NCBI RefSeq assembly: GCF_030246885.1
Contig: NZ_CP126739.1
Span: forward strand, 3,472,001-3,536,000
Reading direction: 5' to 3'
Length of the DNA stretch: 64,000 nt
Source of the DNA: Microbacterium sp. zg-B185
Lineage (GTDB): Bacteria > Actinomycetota > Actinomycetes > Actinomycetales > Microbacteriaceae
The notes beneath the pieces are model-generated. The model was not told where the DNA came from and did not search any database. It saw only the letters and a list, made by a program, of their open reading frames with translations. This document shows, one piece after another, positions 50,389-60,498 of the stretch. A program made the translations under genes and the position numbers. The first letter of the stretch is position 1. Each line of letters starts with the position of its first letter.

Positions 50389-51244
50389 ACGGGTCCCCGG
50401 GCTCGGTGATCGGCTCGATCGCCGTCGCGTCGATCTCGAGGCGCCCGTCGGTGGTCGAGCCGATCGTGCCGGTGATCGTCACCCACTGCCCGGTGTCGGG
50501 AGCCGGGTCGGATCCGGCGACGTGCACGCTGGCGGGCTGTGCATCGATGACGCAGTGCGTGATCACCAGGCGCGTGAGGTCGAAGCCGCCATGGTCGCCG
50601 GGCGTGACGAAGCCGGTGAGGGTGACGGAGTCCCCCGCGAAGGCATCCGGATCGGTGGCGGTCGCGAAGACGGTCGCCCACTCGCCGATCCCGAACGAGG
50701 ACGTGTCGCCGGTCGCGGCGAGGGTGACGGCATCCGCACCGGCGAAGAGCGGCGGCGCGCCGACATCGCGGGCCATCGCAAGCTCTGCGGACAGGGAGGC
50801 GGGCGGCAGGACCAGGGCCAGGAGCACGACTCCGGATGCCGTCACTGCGCCGACCGCGCTCGCCGCGAGCGCCGCCGGGTGTACGGGCCGCGCTGCGCGC
50901 ACCCGGTCCCTCGCGGGCCGTTCCGGCAGGGCGCGCGCGGCAGCGGGGGGAGACGGAGCGGCGGCGGAGACGAGTACCTGGTCCGCGTGCGGGTGCGGAT
51001 GGTCGTGTCCATGCTCGTGTCCATGCTCGTGTCCGTGGTCGGCCTCGGCGCCGAGCGGAAGCGTGAAACTCAGCGCGGTGCCCGCCAGCGTGAGCACCGC
51101 CATCGTCACTGCGAACCACGCCGATTCCGGGTTGATGTACAGCCCGAGGCGTCCGGTCAGCGCCAGCCCGAGCGTGATCACGGCGAGCACCGACGCCAGG
51201 CCTACGCCCAGCCAGCGGGTGCTCAGAAGTCCCGGCCTACGCAA
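50378..51244 (-). CDS. TIGR03943/DUF1980 family membrane protein
   Basis: This 288-residue protein has two N-terminal membrane helices, a cytoplasmic or loop segment very rich in histidine (GHEHGHEHGHDHPHPHAD, residues 70-87), a third helix, and a C-terminal soluble domain (FGIGEWATVF, VTLTGFVTPGD, RLVITHCVIDAQPASVHV) with a conserved cysteine. It matches the partner of UPF0718 permeases. In several bacteria the pair is Zur-controlled and suspected in zinc handling. The histidine run supports metal binding. It overlaps both neighbours. Confidence 0.85.
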   Translation of the reverse strand: MRRPGLLSTRWLGVGLASVLAVITLGLALTGRLGLYINPESAWFAVTMAVLTLAGTALSFTLPLGAEADHGHEHGHEHGHDHPHPHADQVLVSAAAPSPPAAARALPERPARDRVRAARPVHPAALAASAVGAVTASGVVLLALVLPPASLSAELAMARDVGAPPLFAGADAVTLAATGDTSSFGIGEWATVFATATDPDAFAGDSVTLTGFVTPGDHGGFDLTRLVITHCVIDAQPASVHVAGSDPAPDTGQWVTITGTIGSTTDGRLEIDATAIEPITEPGDPYEY

Positions 51245-52322
51245 CGAGGTTCACCACCGTCCCGATCGCGAACGCCGACAGCACCACGATGACCACCAGC
51301 CCCGCGAGGGTGCGGGTGGTGAAGGTCGTGCGCATCAGCGCGAGCATCTTGACATCCACGAGCGGACCGACCAGGAGGAACGCGACGATCGACCCCGGGG
51401 TGAAGGTCGAGGCGAACGACAGGGCGAAGAACGAGTCCACGTTCGAGCAGATGGCCACCACCATGGCCAGGGCCATCATCGCCACGATCGACAGCGCCGG
51501 GTTCGAGCCGATGGCAAGCAGCGCATCGCGCGGGATGAGCACCTGCACCGCTCCGGCCAGCGCCGAGCCGATGATCAGCGCCGGCATGACAGCGCGCAGC
51601 TCGACGACGAACTGCGCCAGACTGCGCCGCCCGCGTCCGCCCCGCTCCCCCTCGACCAGCTCGCACGTCTCGCGGAAGCGGTCGGTCAGCAGGGCGTCCG
51701 GGTTGGGGTGCCGGCTGTACAGCCAGCCGATCAGGTTCGCGATCGCGTAGCCGCCGAGAAGGCGCGCGATCAGGATGCCGTCACTGGATCCGAACGCCTG
51801 GTGGGTGGTCAGGATCACGATCGGGTTGACGATCGGCGCGGCGATCAGGAAGGTCAGCGTCTCGGGCACCGTGAAGCCGCGGATCAGCAGTCCCCGTGCG
51901 AAGGGCACGTTGCCGCACTCGCACACCGGCACGATCATGCCCAGCAATGAGAGCACTGCGCGCCGCGCCCAGGCCCGGCGCGGCATCCACCGCTCGATCA
52001 CTCCCGGCGGCACCCACACCTGCACGACGATGGAAAGCAGGACCCCGAGGGCGACGAACGGCAGCGACTCGATGAGCACGCTGATCGCGAGGGTCAGCCC
52101 GTCCTGCGCGCGGGTGGGCAGAGGTGCCGCGAACAGGGCCGGCGCGGAGGCGTCGATCAGGAACAGCGCCGCGATCACCAGAACACCGGCCGCGACCGCC
52201 ACCACCGGCCGGCCGGGACGTCCGCCGCGCACTGCCCCCAGCTCTCCGGCCCGCGCCGCCGCCGGGGCTCTGCCGCCCCGGATCCCCGGTTCGCTGGCGC
52301 GCGGCCGGTCAGTCCCCAGCAC
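51237..52322 (-). CDS. UPF0718/ArsP-like permease
   Basis: A polytopic permease of about 361 residues with two mirrored membrane halves. It has the family motif PVCECGNVPFARGL, then AAPIVNPIVILTT, and in the second half CSNVDSFFALSFA. It overlaps the DUF1980 gene by 8 nt, its usual partner. The GTG at 52322, 14 nt inside the zur 3' end, is the best start; longer starts would overlap zur further. Transport of zinc or a zinc complex is inferred from the neighbouring zur and znu genes; related ArsP proteins export organoarsenicals. Confidence 0.82.
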   Translation of the reverse strand: MLGTDRPRASEPGIRGGRAPAAARAGELGAVRGGRPGRPVVAVAAGVLVIAALFLIDASAPALFAAPLPTRAQDGLTLAISVLIESLPFVALGVLLSIVVQVWVPPGVIERWMPRRAWARRAVLSLLGMIVPVCECGNVPFARGLLIRGFTVPETLTFLIAAPIVNPIVILTTHQAFGSSDGILIARLLGGYAIANLIGWLYSRHPNPDALLTDRFRETCELVEGERGGRGRRSLAQFVVELRAVMPALIIGSALAGAVQVLIPRDALLAIGSNPALSIVAMMALAMVVAICSNVDSFFALSFASTFTPGSIVAFLLVGPLVDVKMLALMRTTFTTRTLAGLVVIVVLSAFAIGTVVNLVA

Positions 52323-52722
52323 GTTCAGGCGCTCTGGCCTGCGCGCACGGCGTGCACAGGCCGAAGATGTCCACGACGTGCTCGGCCTCACTGAACCCGT
52401 GCAGCGCGGCGGTGCGGCGCGCCCACTGCTCGACGTCGGTGGCCGCGATCTCGATCGTCAGACCGCAGGATCGGCAGATGAGGTGATGGTGGTGGCCGGG
52501 CGAGGTGCACGCGCGGTAGAGGCTCTCGCCTTCCGGGCTCTGCAGCGAGTCCGCCTCCCCCTGCGCGGCAAGCCCTGCCAGGGCGCGGTAGACGGTGGCC
52601 AGCCCGATCCCGGTGTTCTCCTCGCGCAGAGTGGCGTGCAGGCTCTGCGCGCTGACGAATCCGCTGGCGTCGCCGAGCGCCTCGCGCACCCGATCGCGCT
52701 GCCACGTGTTCCGCTGAGCCAT
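52309..52722 (-). CDS. zur: Fur-family regulator, probable zinc regulator Zur
   Basis: A 137-residue metalloregulator. The winged helix is RVREALGDASGFVSAQSLH with TGIGLATVYRALAGLAAQGEAD. The metal part has SPGHHHHLICRSCG and the second Cys pair LCTPCA, forming the structural zinc site; further ligands are in the HHHH segment and HGFSEAEHVVDIFG. Position between znuACB and the UPF0718 pair makes Zur far more likely than Fur. It should repress the znu operon through the palindrome at 55545-55561 when zinc is sufficient. Confidence 0.88.
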   Translation of the reverse strand: MAQRNTWQRDRVREALGDASGFVSAQSLHATLREENTGIGLATVYRALAGLAAQGEADSLQSPEGESLYRACTSPGHHHHLICRSCGLTIEIAATDVEQWARRTAALHGFSEAEHVVDIFGLCTPCAQARAPERAGD

Positions 52723-52869
52723 GTGCCGGATTCTACCGATCGCCCCTGAGCGAGAGCCTGGGTGTGGTCGGATTGCGGGCCTCTGCGGAGGTCCCGGTGC
52801 AAGCGCGGGGTGGATTCGCCGCCGCGGGCACATCGTTCCCCCGCGCGGCGCCGGTTTCTCCCCGGCTTC

Positions 52870-53730
52870 TCACGCGGCCCTCGTCACACGGTCGCGCCTG
52901 CTCCCCACGCCGCGGCACACGAGGTAGATCAGGAACGAGATCGTCGTGATGTAGGGGCTGACCGGCAGCGTCCCCGCGATGGCCAGGAGGATGCCGCCGA
53001 CGGCCGACACGAATCCGAACACCGCCGCCAGCACCGGAACGGCGATCGGTCCCGTTGCGACGCGCATGGCGGCCGCGGCCGGGGTCACCAGCAGCGCCAT
53101 GACCAGGAGCGCACCGATGATGTGCACGCTGACCGCGACGATCAGGCCCAGCAGCAGCATGAAGGCCAGGGAGACCGCGGTGGTCGGCACCCCGCGCGCG
53201 GCCGCGGACTGCGGGTCGAGGGAATCGAACCGGAGGGGGCGCCAGATGAGCAGGATGCCGAGGAGGACGACCGCGCTGATCGCGATCAGCCAGCTCAGCT
53301 GTCCGCTCTGCACCGACACGATCTGACCGGTGAGCAGGCTGAACCGGTTGGCGCTGCGACCGTCGTACAGGGACAGGAAGAGGATGCCCAGGCCCAGGCC
53401 GAACGGCATCAGCACGCCGATGATCGAGTTGCGGTCGCGGGCGCGGGCGCCCAGGACGCCGATGATGGCCGCCGCGACGAGCGAGCCGACGATGGATCCG
53501 GTCACCACGTCGAAGCCGACCAGGAGTGCGAACGCCGCGCCGGCGAAGGACAGCTCGCTGATGCCGTGCACGGCGAATGCCATGTCGCGCTGCATCACGA
53601 AGACGCCGACGAGACCGCCGACCAGGCCCAGCACCGCCCCGGCGATGACGGAGTTGGAGACAAGGGCGAGGATGTCGCCGTAGTCGGCGAGGCCACCGAA
53701 CATGGCGTCGGCGATGTCCGGCCAGTTCAC
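52870..53730 (-). CDS. znuB: zinc/manganese ABC transporter permease
   Basis: This 286-residue permease of the metal ABC-3 family has about eight membrane helices, including NSVIAGAVLGLVGGLVGVFVM, AFAVHGISELSFAGAAFALL (conserved His-Ser-Glu metal path) and VSVHIIGALLVMALLVTPAAAA. The start is GTG at 53730, overlapping the ATPase stop (GTGA). A 147-bp gap separates its stop from zur, so zur may also have its own promoter. Confidence 0.9.
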   Translation of the reverse strand: MNWPDIADAMFGGLADYGDILALVSNSVIAGAVLGLVGGLVGVFVMQRDMAFAVHGISELSFAGAAFALLVGFDVVTGSIVGSLVAAAIIGVLGARARDRNSIIGVLMPFGLGLGILFLSLYDGRSANRFSLLTGQIVSVQSGQLSWLIAISAVVLLGILLIWRPLRFDSLDPQSAAARGVPTTAVSLAFMLLLGLIVAVSVHIIGALLVMALLVTPAAAAMRVATGPIAVPVLAAVFGFVSAVGGILLAIAGTLPVSPYITTISFLIYLVCRGVGSRRDRVTRAA

Positions 53731-54536
53731 TCGCGGACCTCGTCGTGGTGGTGGTGGTGGGACTCCTCGGCATCGGGGGCTCCCACCACGACCAGCCGGT
53801 CGCCGGCACGGAGGACATATACCTCGGCGCCGTAGAGCTCGGTCAGCACGCTGGAGCGCAGCACCTCGTCGGGCGAGCCGAGCGTGAACCGGCCGTTGGC
53901 GATGTACAGGATGCGGTCGACCTTCCCCAGCAGGGGGTTGATGTCGTGCGTGACCAGCAGCACCGCCGCTCCGGTCTGCTTGCGGTGTCGATCGATCAGA
54001 CCGACGACGGCTTGCTGATTGGCCAGGTCCAGACTGGTGAGCGGCTCGTCGCACAGCAGCAGGCGCGGCCGGTCCGCCAGCGCCTGACCGACCCGCAGCC
54101 GCTGCTGTTCACCACCGGACAGCAGCCCCACGGGGCGGTCGGCGAACTCCCGCGCACCCACGGCGTCGATCAGGGCCTCCACGCGCGCCCGGTCGCTGCG
54201 ACGCGGGAACGGCAGGCCGAAGCGGTGACCGTCCACGCCCAGACCGACCAGGTCGCGGCCGCGCAGCGCTGCGTCGCGGGGCAGCGGGCGCTGCTGCGGG
54301 ATGTAGCCGATGCGGCGATTGCCGCGGGCGCGGACCGGCGCGCCGAGCGCCTCGATGCTTCCCGAGCTGAGGCGGTCCAGTCCGAGGATCGCGCGCAGCA
54401 GTGTGGTCTTGCCCGATCCGCTCGGACCGAGCACCGCGATCAGCTCGCCGGGCTCGACGGTCAGATCCAGCCCGCTCCACAGTTCTCGGTTTCCGCGGCG
54501 CAGCGCGGCGTCGCGGATCTGCAGCGGCGCGGTCAC
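53727..54536 (-). CDS. znuC: zinc ABC transporter ATPase
   Basis: A 269-residue ATPase. Walker A is GPSGSGKTTLL, signature LSGGEQQRLRVGQAL, Walker B LLLCDEPLTSLD, switch LVTHDINPLL. The C-terminus ends with an unusual run of five histidines (ESHHHHHDEVRE), a possible zinc-sensing tail. The start is GTG at 54536, overlapping the znuA stop (GTGA); an upstream in-frame ATG lies inside znuA and is rejected. Confidence 0.9.
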   Translation of the reverse strand: MTAPLQIRDAALRRGNRELWSGLDLTVEPGELIAVLGPSGSGKTTLLRAILGLDRLSSGSIEALGAPVRARGNRRIGYIPQQRPLPRDAALRGRDLVGLGVDGHRFGLPFPRRSDRARVEALIDAVGAREFADRPVGLLSGGEQQRLRVGQALADRPRLLLCDEPLTSLDLANQQAVVGLIDRHRKQTGAAVLLVTHDINPLLGKVDRILYIANGRFTLGSPDEVLRSSVLTELYGAEVYVLRAGDRLVVVGAPDAEESHHHHHDEVRE

Positions 54537-55528
54537 GGTTGGAGGGCGCCCGCCAGCGCCTCGATGTTCGCCTTCATCCACGAGAGGTAAGTCTGGCCGT
54601 CCGGGAGCGTTTCGGAGAACTCGATGACGGGGATCGACAGTGATTCCGCCTCGGCGATCACCTCGGTCGTCTCCGCCCCGCCTGTCTGCGAGTTGGCGAT
54701 GACGGCCCGCACGTCCCCGGAGCGCAGCAGTTTGAGGGACTCCAGGAGCGTCGCGGGTGCGACGTCCTGTCCCTCCTCCACGGCCTCGGTGAAGGCCTCC
54801 GGGCTGACGTTGTGCAGGCTCGCGGCCTGCACGAGGGGCAACGCGACCGGCTCGGTGACGAAGACGTCGACACCCGCGGAGGCGGTGCCGATCGCGGTGA
54901 GCGACACCTCGAGGTCGCCGATGCCCTCCGCGAACGCGGCTGCGCGCTCCTCGATCGCCCCACTCTGGGCCGGCAGGAGCGCGATCAGCTCGTCGGCGAT
55001 CGCCTCGGCCACGTGCTCGATGGTGTGCGGGTCGTACCAGACGTGTTCGTTGAATCCCGCGACGTGCTCGTGTTCGCCGTGCTCGTGCACGTTCTGTTCG
55101 CCGGGCTCGTCCGCGGCCTCCGTGTTCGCGGCCTCGTCGTGGCCGGGGTTGTCCGGCCAGTCGTGGGAGAACTCCGCGGCCGTGATCACCGGCGCCGTCG
55201 ACCCGCTCGCGTCGATGAGCGCGTCCACGAATGCGTCGTATCCGACGCCGTTCTCGATGATCAGATCGGCTCGTTGAACGGCGAGCTGGTCACGCGCGCT
55301 GGGTTCGAACGAGTGCGGATCCTGCGCCGTCGAGGACACGATCGCGGTCGCATCCACCAGGTCGCCGCCGATCTCGGAGGCCAGCTGCGCGTAGACGTTC
55401 GTGCTGGCCACGACGCGCAGGCGCCCCTCCCCCTCTGCCGCGGAACCGGTCGACGCGCATCCCGCGAGCGCGAGCGCACCCGTCACGGTCAGAGCAAGCA
55501 GGGCGAGGGCGTGGCTGCTACGGGGCAT
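54533..55528 (-). CDS. znuA: zinc ABC transporter substrate-binding lipoprotein
   Basis: This 331-residue cluster 9 binding protein has a lipobox (LALAGC, cysteine 24) and metal-binding histidines in DPHSFEPS, FNEHVWYDPHTIEHV and the C-terminal lobe. Between the first two lies a histidine/glutamate-rich loop (VHEHGEHEHVAGFNEH), typical of zinc-specific rather than manganese-specific members. It captures extracellular zinc for ZnuBC. It is first in the operon; a perfect Zur-type palindrome is centred 25 bp upstream of the ATG. Confidence 0.92.
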   Translation of the reverse strand: MPRSSHALALLALTVTGALALAGCASTGSAAEGEGRLRVVASTNVYAQLASEIGGDLVDATAIVSSTAQDPHSFEPSARDQLAVQRADLIIENGVGYDAFVDALIDASGSTAPVITAAEFSHDWPDNPGHDEAANTEAADEPGEQNVHEHGEHEHVAGFNEHVWYDPHTIEHVAEAIADELIALLPAQSGAIEERAAAFAEGIGDLEVSLTAIGTASAGVDVFVTEPVALPLVQAASLHNVSPEAFTEAVEEGQDVAPATLLESLKLLRSGDVRAVIANSQTGGAETTEVIAEAESLSIPVIEFSETLPDGQTYLSWMKANIEALAGALQP

Positions 55529-55544
55529 GCCCCCACCCTAAGGC

Positions 55545-55561
55545 TATTGATAATCATTATC
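55545..55561. promoter_or_regulatory. Zur box upstream of znuA
   Basis: TTGATAATCATTATCAA is a perfect 17-bp palindrome, the classical Fur/Zur-type AT-rich dyad, set in otherwise GC-rich DNA. It ends 17 bp before the znuA start. With zur downstream in the same cluster it is almost certainly the zinc operator. Confidence 0.88.
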
Positions 55562-55659
55562 AAACCCGACTCCGGACGCGATCTCCGGGACGACCGTCGC
55601 GGGCCGAACCCCAGGGGAGCGGCCGCACGAGCGCGATCGCTGCAGCCCGCCCGGCCCGC

Positions 55660-57015
55660 TCAATCCAGCAGCAGGGCCGGTTCCTCCAGGATGGAGGCGA
55701 TGTCGGCGATGAACCGGGACACCCCGTCGCCGTCCACGACGCGGTGGTCGAACGAGCCCGAGACGGTGGTGACCCAGCGGGGCCGGACCTCTCCGTCCAC
55801 GACCCAAGGCTTCTGGCGGATGGTGCCGAGTGCGACGATCCCGACTTCGCCGGGATTGATGATCGGCGTACCGGCATCCATTCCGAAGACGCCGATGTTC
55901 GTGATGGTGATCGTGCCGCCGGTCTGGTCCGCGGGGGTCGATTTGCCCTCGCGTGCCGTCACGGTGAGCTTCTCCAGGGCGCGGGCCAGATCGCGCATGT
56001 TCAGCTCCTGGGCGTCCTTGATGTTCGGCACCAGCAGACCGCGGGGGGTGGCGGCGGCGATGCCGAGATTCACGTAGTGACGCACCCGGATCTGGGCGCC
56101 ACCGCCCTCGGGGTCGTCGATCCACGCCGCGTTGACCATCGGCGTGCGCCGCACGGCCCAGATCACCGCGCGGGCCATGATCAGCAGCGGCGAGACCCGG
56201 ACGTCCGCGAAGTCCGGCGAGGCCTTGAGCCGCTTGACCAGCTCCATGGTGCGGCTCGCATCGACGTCGGTCCAGACCGACACGTGCGGCGCGGTGTAGG
56301 CGCTGCGGACCATTCCGCTGGCCACCGCCTTGCGCACGCCCCGGACCGGGATGGACTCCTCGCGCCCGGCGGCATCCGGCGCAGGAGCCGGGACGGCCGG
56401 CACCTGCGCGGCGACCGGGGGAGTGCCGACGGCGATCGTCTCTTCGCGCACCGCTCCCCATTCCGGGGTCTGGATGTTGCGGAAGACGCTGGCCTGCGAC
56501 GCCTGCTTCATCACATCGTCACGCGTCACCTCGCCCGCCGGGCCACTGGGTGCGATGTCGGTCAGGTCGACGTTCAGGTCCCGCGCCAGCTTGCGGATCG
56601 GCGGCTTGGCGATGACCCCCACGGATGCCGCTGCCGGGCGGCCGGCCGGCTTGCGGCGGCGCGACTGGACGTGACCCGCGCTGCCGTACCCGACCAGGAC
56701 GGCACCGCCGGCATCCGGTTCGTGCGCCTCGCCGTGCTCGCTCTGACCCGCCGTGGCCGGCGGTGCGGACGCGTCCGCGCTCGCGATCGTGATGATCGCC
56801 GCCCCGACCGCGACCGTGTCGCCCTCGGCGACGAGCACGTCGCCGACGACGCCGGCGAACGGGGAGGGCAGTTCGACCAGCGACTTCGCGGTCTCGATTT
56901 CGACGAGGACGTCATTGACTTCGACCCGGTCGCCGGGGGAGACCCGCCAGGACACGATCTCGGCCTCGGTGAGGCCCTCGCCGACGTCGGGGAGGAGGAA
57001 GGTCTGTGTGCTCAT
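55660..57015 (-). CDS. bkdC: dihydrolipoamide acyltransferase (E2) of branched-chain keto-acid dehydrogenase
   Basis: A 451-residue E2. It has one lipoyl domain (Lys44 in [11 protein letters not shown]), an Ala/Pro linker, the E1/E3-binding domain ([21 protein letters not shown]) and the catalytic core ending with the active-site histidine in [15 protein letters not shown] (His424). It transfers the acyl group to CoA in the 2-oxoacid dehydrogenase complex. It follows E1beta by 46 bp. The E3 gene is not in the window. A single lipoyl domain and the E1alpha/beta type point to branched-chain substrates. Confidence 0.9.
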   Translation of the reverse strand: MSTQTFLLPDVGEGLTEAEIVSWRVSPGDRVEVNDVLVEIETAKSLVELPSPFAGVVGDVLVAEGDTVAVGAAIITIASADASAPPATAGQSEHGEAHEPDAGGAVLVGYGSAGHVQSRRRKPAGRPAAASVGVIAKPPIRKLARDLNVDLTDIAPSGPAGEVTRDDVMKQASQASVFRNIQTPEWGAVREETIAVGTPPVAAQVPAVPAPAPDAAGREESIPVRGVRKAVASGMVRSAYTAPHVSVWTDVDASRTMELVKRLKASPDFADVRVSPLLIMARAVIWAVRRTPMVNAAWIDDPEGGGAQIRVRHYVNLGIAAATPRGLLVPNIKDAQELNMRDLARALEKLTVTAREGKSTPADQTGGTITITNIGVFGMDAGTPIINPGEVGIVALGTIRQKPWVVDGEVRPRWVTTVSGSFDHRVVDGDGVSRFIADIASILEEPALLLD

Positions 57016-57061
57016 CCGTTGTCCTTTCCGGCCGCCCTCTGACCGGGAGAGTCGGGGGTCA

Positions 57062-58081
57062 TCAATACGCCAGCGTACGGTCGACGGCCTCGAGGATGCG
57101 GTCCGCGTCCGGGAGGAAGGTTCCTTCGAGCTTGGCCGGAGGGAACGGAGCGTCGAAGCCGGAGACGCGCAGCACCGGCGCCTCGAGCGCGTAGAACGCC
57201 TTCTCCATGACCGTCGCCGCCACCTCGCTGCCGAGACTGGTGAAGCCCGGCGCCTCCTGCGCGTAGACCATGCGTCCGGTGCGGCGCACCGAGTCCAGGA
57301 TCGGGCCGTAGTCGACGGGGGACAGGGAGCGCAGGTCGATCACCTCGCAGCTGGTGCCCTCGGACTCCGCGAGCGCAGCAGCCTGCAGCAGCGTCGCGAC
57401 CATGGCGCCGTGACCGACCAGCGTGACATCCGTGCCGCGGCGGACCAGGCGGCTGGCGTGCAGCGGCAAAGCCCGGGCAGCGGCATCCACCTCGCCCTTC
57501 TGCCAGTACCTGCTCTTCGGCTCGAGGAAGATCACCGGATCGGTCGAGGTGATCGCGTCCTGGATCATCCAGTACGCGTCGTTCGGGGTGGATGGGCTCA
57601 CCACGCGAAGACCGGGCGTGTGGGTGAAGTACACCTCGGGGCTCTCCTGGTGGTGCTCCACCGCGCCGATGTGGCCGCCGTAGGGGATGCGGATCACCAC
57701 CGGCATGCTCAGCGCACCCTCGTGCCGATTCGTGATCTTCGCCAGCTGCGAGGTGATCTGGTCGAACGCCGGGAACACGAACCCGTCGAACTGGATCTCG
57801 CACACGGGCCGGAATCCGGCCATCGCGAGTCCGATCGCGGTGCCGACGATGCCCGATTCGGCCAGCGGGGTGTCCAGCACCCGCTGCTCGCCGAACTCTG
57901 CCTGCAGGCCCTCGGTGACACGGAAGACCCCGCCCAGCCGACCGATGTCCTCGCCCATCATGATCACCCGGTCGTTCTCGGTCATCGCCCGCCGCAGCCC
58001 GGCGTTGAGCGCGCGGCTGAACGGCATGGTCTCGATCGACGACGTCCGCGCGTCGGCGGGTGCGGCCTTGAGGTCGGTCAC
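57062..58081 (-). CDS. bkdB: 2-oxoacid dehydrogenase E1 beta subunit
   Basis: A 339-residue E1beta. The transketolase-type pyrimidine domain has [18 protein letters not shown] and [19 protein letters not shown]; the C-terminal transketolase domain has [14 protein letters not shown] and [21 protein letters not shown]. It forms the alpha2beta2 E1 with the upstream alpha subunit. The start is GTG at 58081, overlapping the E1alpha stop (GTGA). Confidence 0.92.
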   Translation of the reverse strand: MTDLKAAPADARTSSIETMPFSRALNAGLRRAMTENDRVIMMGEDIGRLGGVFRVTEGLQAEFGEQRVLDTPLAESGIVGTAIGLAMAGFRPVCEIQFDGFVFPAFDQITSQLAKITNRHEGALSMPVVIRIPYGGHIGAVEHHQESPEVYFTHTPGLRVVSPSTPNDAYWMIQDAITSTDPVIFLEPKSRYWQKGEVDAAARALPLHASRLVRRGTDVTLVGHGAMVATLLQAAALAESEGTSCEVIDLRSLSPVDYGPILDSVRRTGRMVYAQEAPGFTSLGSEVAATVMEKAFYALEAPVLRVSGFDAPFPPAKLEGTFLPDADRILEAVDRTLAY

Positions 58082-59226
58082 GACGGCTCCTCCTCGAACG
58101 ATGCCTCATAGCCGGCGAGCCACGCGCGCTGCTCGTCGATCAGAGGATGCGGTTCGGTGTAGACGTGGTCGAACATGAGATCGGTCGGGATGCCGCCGAG
58201 CGCGGCGGTGCGGACGCGGGCGTCCTCGGCCACCGCGGCGGCTTGGGCCTCGACCTCGGCGAAGAACGCGTCCGACGCTCCGCGCCCCCGCAGATAGGCG
58301 CGCATGCGCGCGATCGGGTCCCGGCGCGCCCACGACTCTTCCTCGTCGGCGGTGCGGTACTTCGTGGGGTCGTCACTGGTGGTGTGCGCTCCCATGCGAT
58401 ACGTCATGGCCTCGATGGCGCGCGGGCCCGCGCCGGCGCGCGCCTCGTCGAGGGCGACCCGGGTGACCGCGTAGCTGGCCAGCACGTCGTTGCCGTCGAT
58501 GGGGATGCTCGGGATGCCGTATCCGGCGCCGCGGCGGTACAGCGGCGACCGGGACTGGGTGGCGACGGGGACCGAGATGGCCCACTGGTTGTTCTGCAGG
58601 AAGAACACCTCGGGGGTGCGGTAGCTGGCGGCGAAGACCATCGCCTCGTGCACATCGCCCTGACTGGATGCGCCGTCTCCGTAGTAGACGATGACGGCCT
58701 CGTCGGTCTGAGGGTCCCCGGAGCCGGACTTGCCGTCCAGCGTGAGGCCCATGGCCAGTCCGGTCGCGTGCAGCGTCTGGGACCCGAGGACCAGCGTGTA
58801 GATGTGCGTGTTCCCGTTCTTCGGATCGGCCGGGTTCCAGCCGCCGTGCGTGAGACCGCGCATCACGCGGATGATGTCCACCGGGTCGACGCCGCGGATC
58901 ATGCACACGACGTGCTCGCGGTAGGACGGGAAGAGGTGGTCCTGGGGGCGCGCGGCGCGGGCCGAGCCGACCTGTGCCGCCTCCTGGCCGAAGCTCGGCG
59001 GCCACAGCGCGAGCTGGCCCTGGCGCTGCAGGTTCGTGGCCTGCTGGTCGAAGGCGCGCACGACGAACATGTCGCGGTAGAAGCCTTCGAGCTCCGCGTC
59101 CGTGAGCGCATCGATGAGTTCGAGGTACGGTTCGGCTGCCGGAGTCGGCGCGACCGACCCGTCCGCCGCGAGCACGCGGACGAGTTCCGGCGCGTCGTCC
59201 GGCCCGGTGTTCTGGTGCAGAGTCAC
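58078..59226 (-). CDS. bkdA: 2-oxoacid dehydrogenase E1 alpha subunit
   Basis: A 382-residue E1alpha with the ThDP motif [20 protein letters not shown] ending in [16 protein letters not shown] and the phosphorylation-loop-like [16 protein letters not shown]. Together with E1beta it decarboxylates branched-chain 2-keto acids, supplying acyl-CoA starters for iso/anteiso fatty acids typical of this bacterial group. The start is GTG at 59226, overlapping the aminotransferase stop. Specificity for branched-chain over pyruvate is inferred from family and context. Confidence 0.9.
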   Translation of the reverse strand: MTLHQNTGPDDAPELVRVLAADGSVAPTPAAEPYLELIDALTDAELEGFYRDMFVVRAFDQQATNLQRQGQLALWPPSFGQEAAQVGSARAARPQDHLFPSYREHVVCMIRGVDPVDIIRVMRGLTHGGWNPADPKNGNTHIYTLVLGSQTLHATGLAMGLTLDGKSGSGDPQTDEAVIVYYGDGASSQGDVHEAMVFAASYRTPEVFFLQNNQWAISVPVATQSRSPLYRRGAGYGIPSIPIDGNDVLASYAVTRVALDEARAGAGPRAIEAMTYRMGAHTTSDDPTKYRTADEEESWARRDPIARMRAYLRGRGASDAFFAEVEAQAAAVAEDARVRTAALGGIPTDLMFDHVYTEPHPLIDEQRAWLAGYEASFEEEPS

Positions 59227-60362
59227 CGTTCTACGCTAGCCCGCGACCCCGGATGGTCCTCTGGGAGGTCTTTCACAACGGATTCCGCGATCGATAGGAC
59301 CTTGTCGACAGAGTCCTCCTCGCCGACACTGACCCGCAGACCGTCGCCGGCGAACGGACGCACGATCAGACCGGCCGCATCGAAGGCGCTTGCGATCTGC
59401 ATCGTCTCGGCACCGCCGGGCAGCCAGAGGAAGTTGCCCTGCGCTTCGGGCACGCGCCACCCGGCATCGCGGAGGGCTGCGGCGAGCCGGTCGCGCCGCG
59501 CGGCGATCGTTCGCACGCGTTCCAGCAGCGCGTCCTCCGCGTCCAGGCTCGCCAGGGCGGCGACCTCGGCGTGCGCCGTGACGGACAGCGGGATGCTGGT
59601 GCTGCGGGCGGCATCCAGGATGCGCGGGTGCCCGATGGCGTAGCCGATGCGCAGCCCGGCCAGACCGAACGCCTTGGAGAACGTGCGCAGCGCGACCACG
59701 TTCGGGTGTCCCTGCGTGCCCAGCACGCGCAGACCGTCCACGGCCGCCGGGTCGGTGATGAACTCGGCATACGCCTCGTCCAGAATGACCAGGACATCAC
59801 GGGGGACCAGAGCCAGGAACGCGTCGAACTCGGCCTGGGTGACGATCGGGCCGGTGGGGTTGTTGGGGCTGCAGACGATGATCGCCCTGGTGCGCGGGGT
59901 GACCGCCGCGGCCATCGCCGGGAGGTCGTGGCGGGCATCGTCGGTCAGCGGCACCTGCACGGGGGTGGCACCGGCGACGATCGCGAGCCACGGATAAGCC
60001 TCGAAGGAGCGCCACGCGAAGATCACCTCGTCGCCGGGACCAGACGTGGCGAGCACGAGCTGCGTGAGGATCGAGACACTGCCCGCGCCGATATGCACCG
60101 ACGAGGGCGAAACGCCGAACCGGTCGGCCAGCCGCTCGCGCAACCGTCCGGCGGTCGCGTCCGGGTACCGGTTCAGCTCCGTCGCGGCACGCACCGCTTC
60201 GAGGACCCCGGGAAGCGGGTCGAACGGGTTCTCGTTGCTGGACAGCTTGAACGCGTCCGCACCGGCCTGCTTGCCCTGCTGGTAGGGCGGCAGCGCGGCG
60301 ATCTCGGGCCGGACCCGGACCGGGATCTGCGCGTCATCGAAAGGAATCGGAGCGTCGGTCAC
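59223..60362 (-). CDS. histidinol-phosphate/aromatic aminotransferase-type transaminase
   Basis: A 379-residue class I/II PLP aminotransferase of the HisC/Pat group. It has [40 protein letters not shown] and the PLP lysine in [16 protein letters not shown]. It is the first gene of the E1/E2 operon, with a GTGA junction, suggesting it generates the keto acids oxidised downstream or acts as an aromatic aminotransferase. No other his genes are nearby, so a histidine role is not supported. The GTG at 60362 is used; the upstream frame lacks a ribosome site. Confidence 0.88.
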   Translation of the reverse strand: MTDAPIPFDDAQIPVRVRPEIAALPPYQQGKQAGADAFKLSSNENPFDPLPGVLEAVRAATELNRYPDATAGRLRERLADRFGVSPSSVHIGAGSVSILTQLVLATSGPGDEVIFAWRSFEAYPWLAIVAGATPVQVPLTDDARHDLPAMAAAVTPRTRAIIVCSPNNPTGPIVTQAEFDAFLALVPRDVLVILDEAYAEFITDPAAVDGLRVLGTQGHPNVVALRTFSKAFGLAGLRIGYAIGHPRILDAARSTSIPLSVTAHAEVAALASLDAEDALLERVRTIAARRDRLAAALRDAGWRVPEAQGNFLWLPGGAETMQIASAFDAAGLIVRPFAGDGLRVSVGEEDSVDKVLSIAESVVKDLPEDHPGSRASVER

Positions 60363-60498
60363 CCTGCCGAGTCTATGGGTCCGCTCTCGGCCGTCGGGGT
60401 GCGCTGCCGCGGTCGCGATCGGGCCGTTCGCCCGTGCCCCGCCCGGGTTTCGCGTGGATCCGGGGCCAGGAAGTACCCGCATGGCAGACTGACGAACT

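Noticed and set aside
59223..60362. hisC as a firm gene symbol
   Set aside because: The family also includes aromatic and other transaminases, and no histidine genes are nearby.
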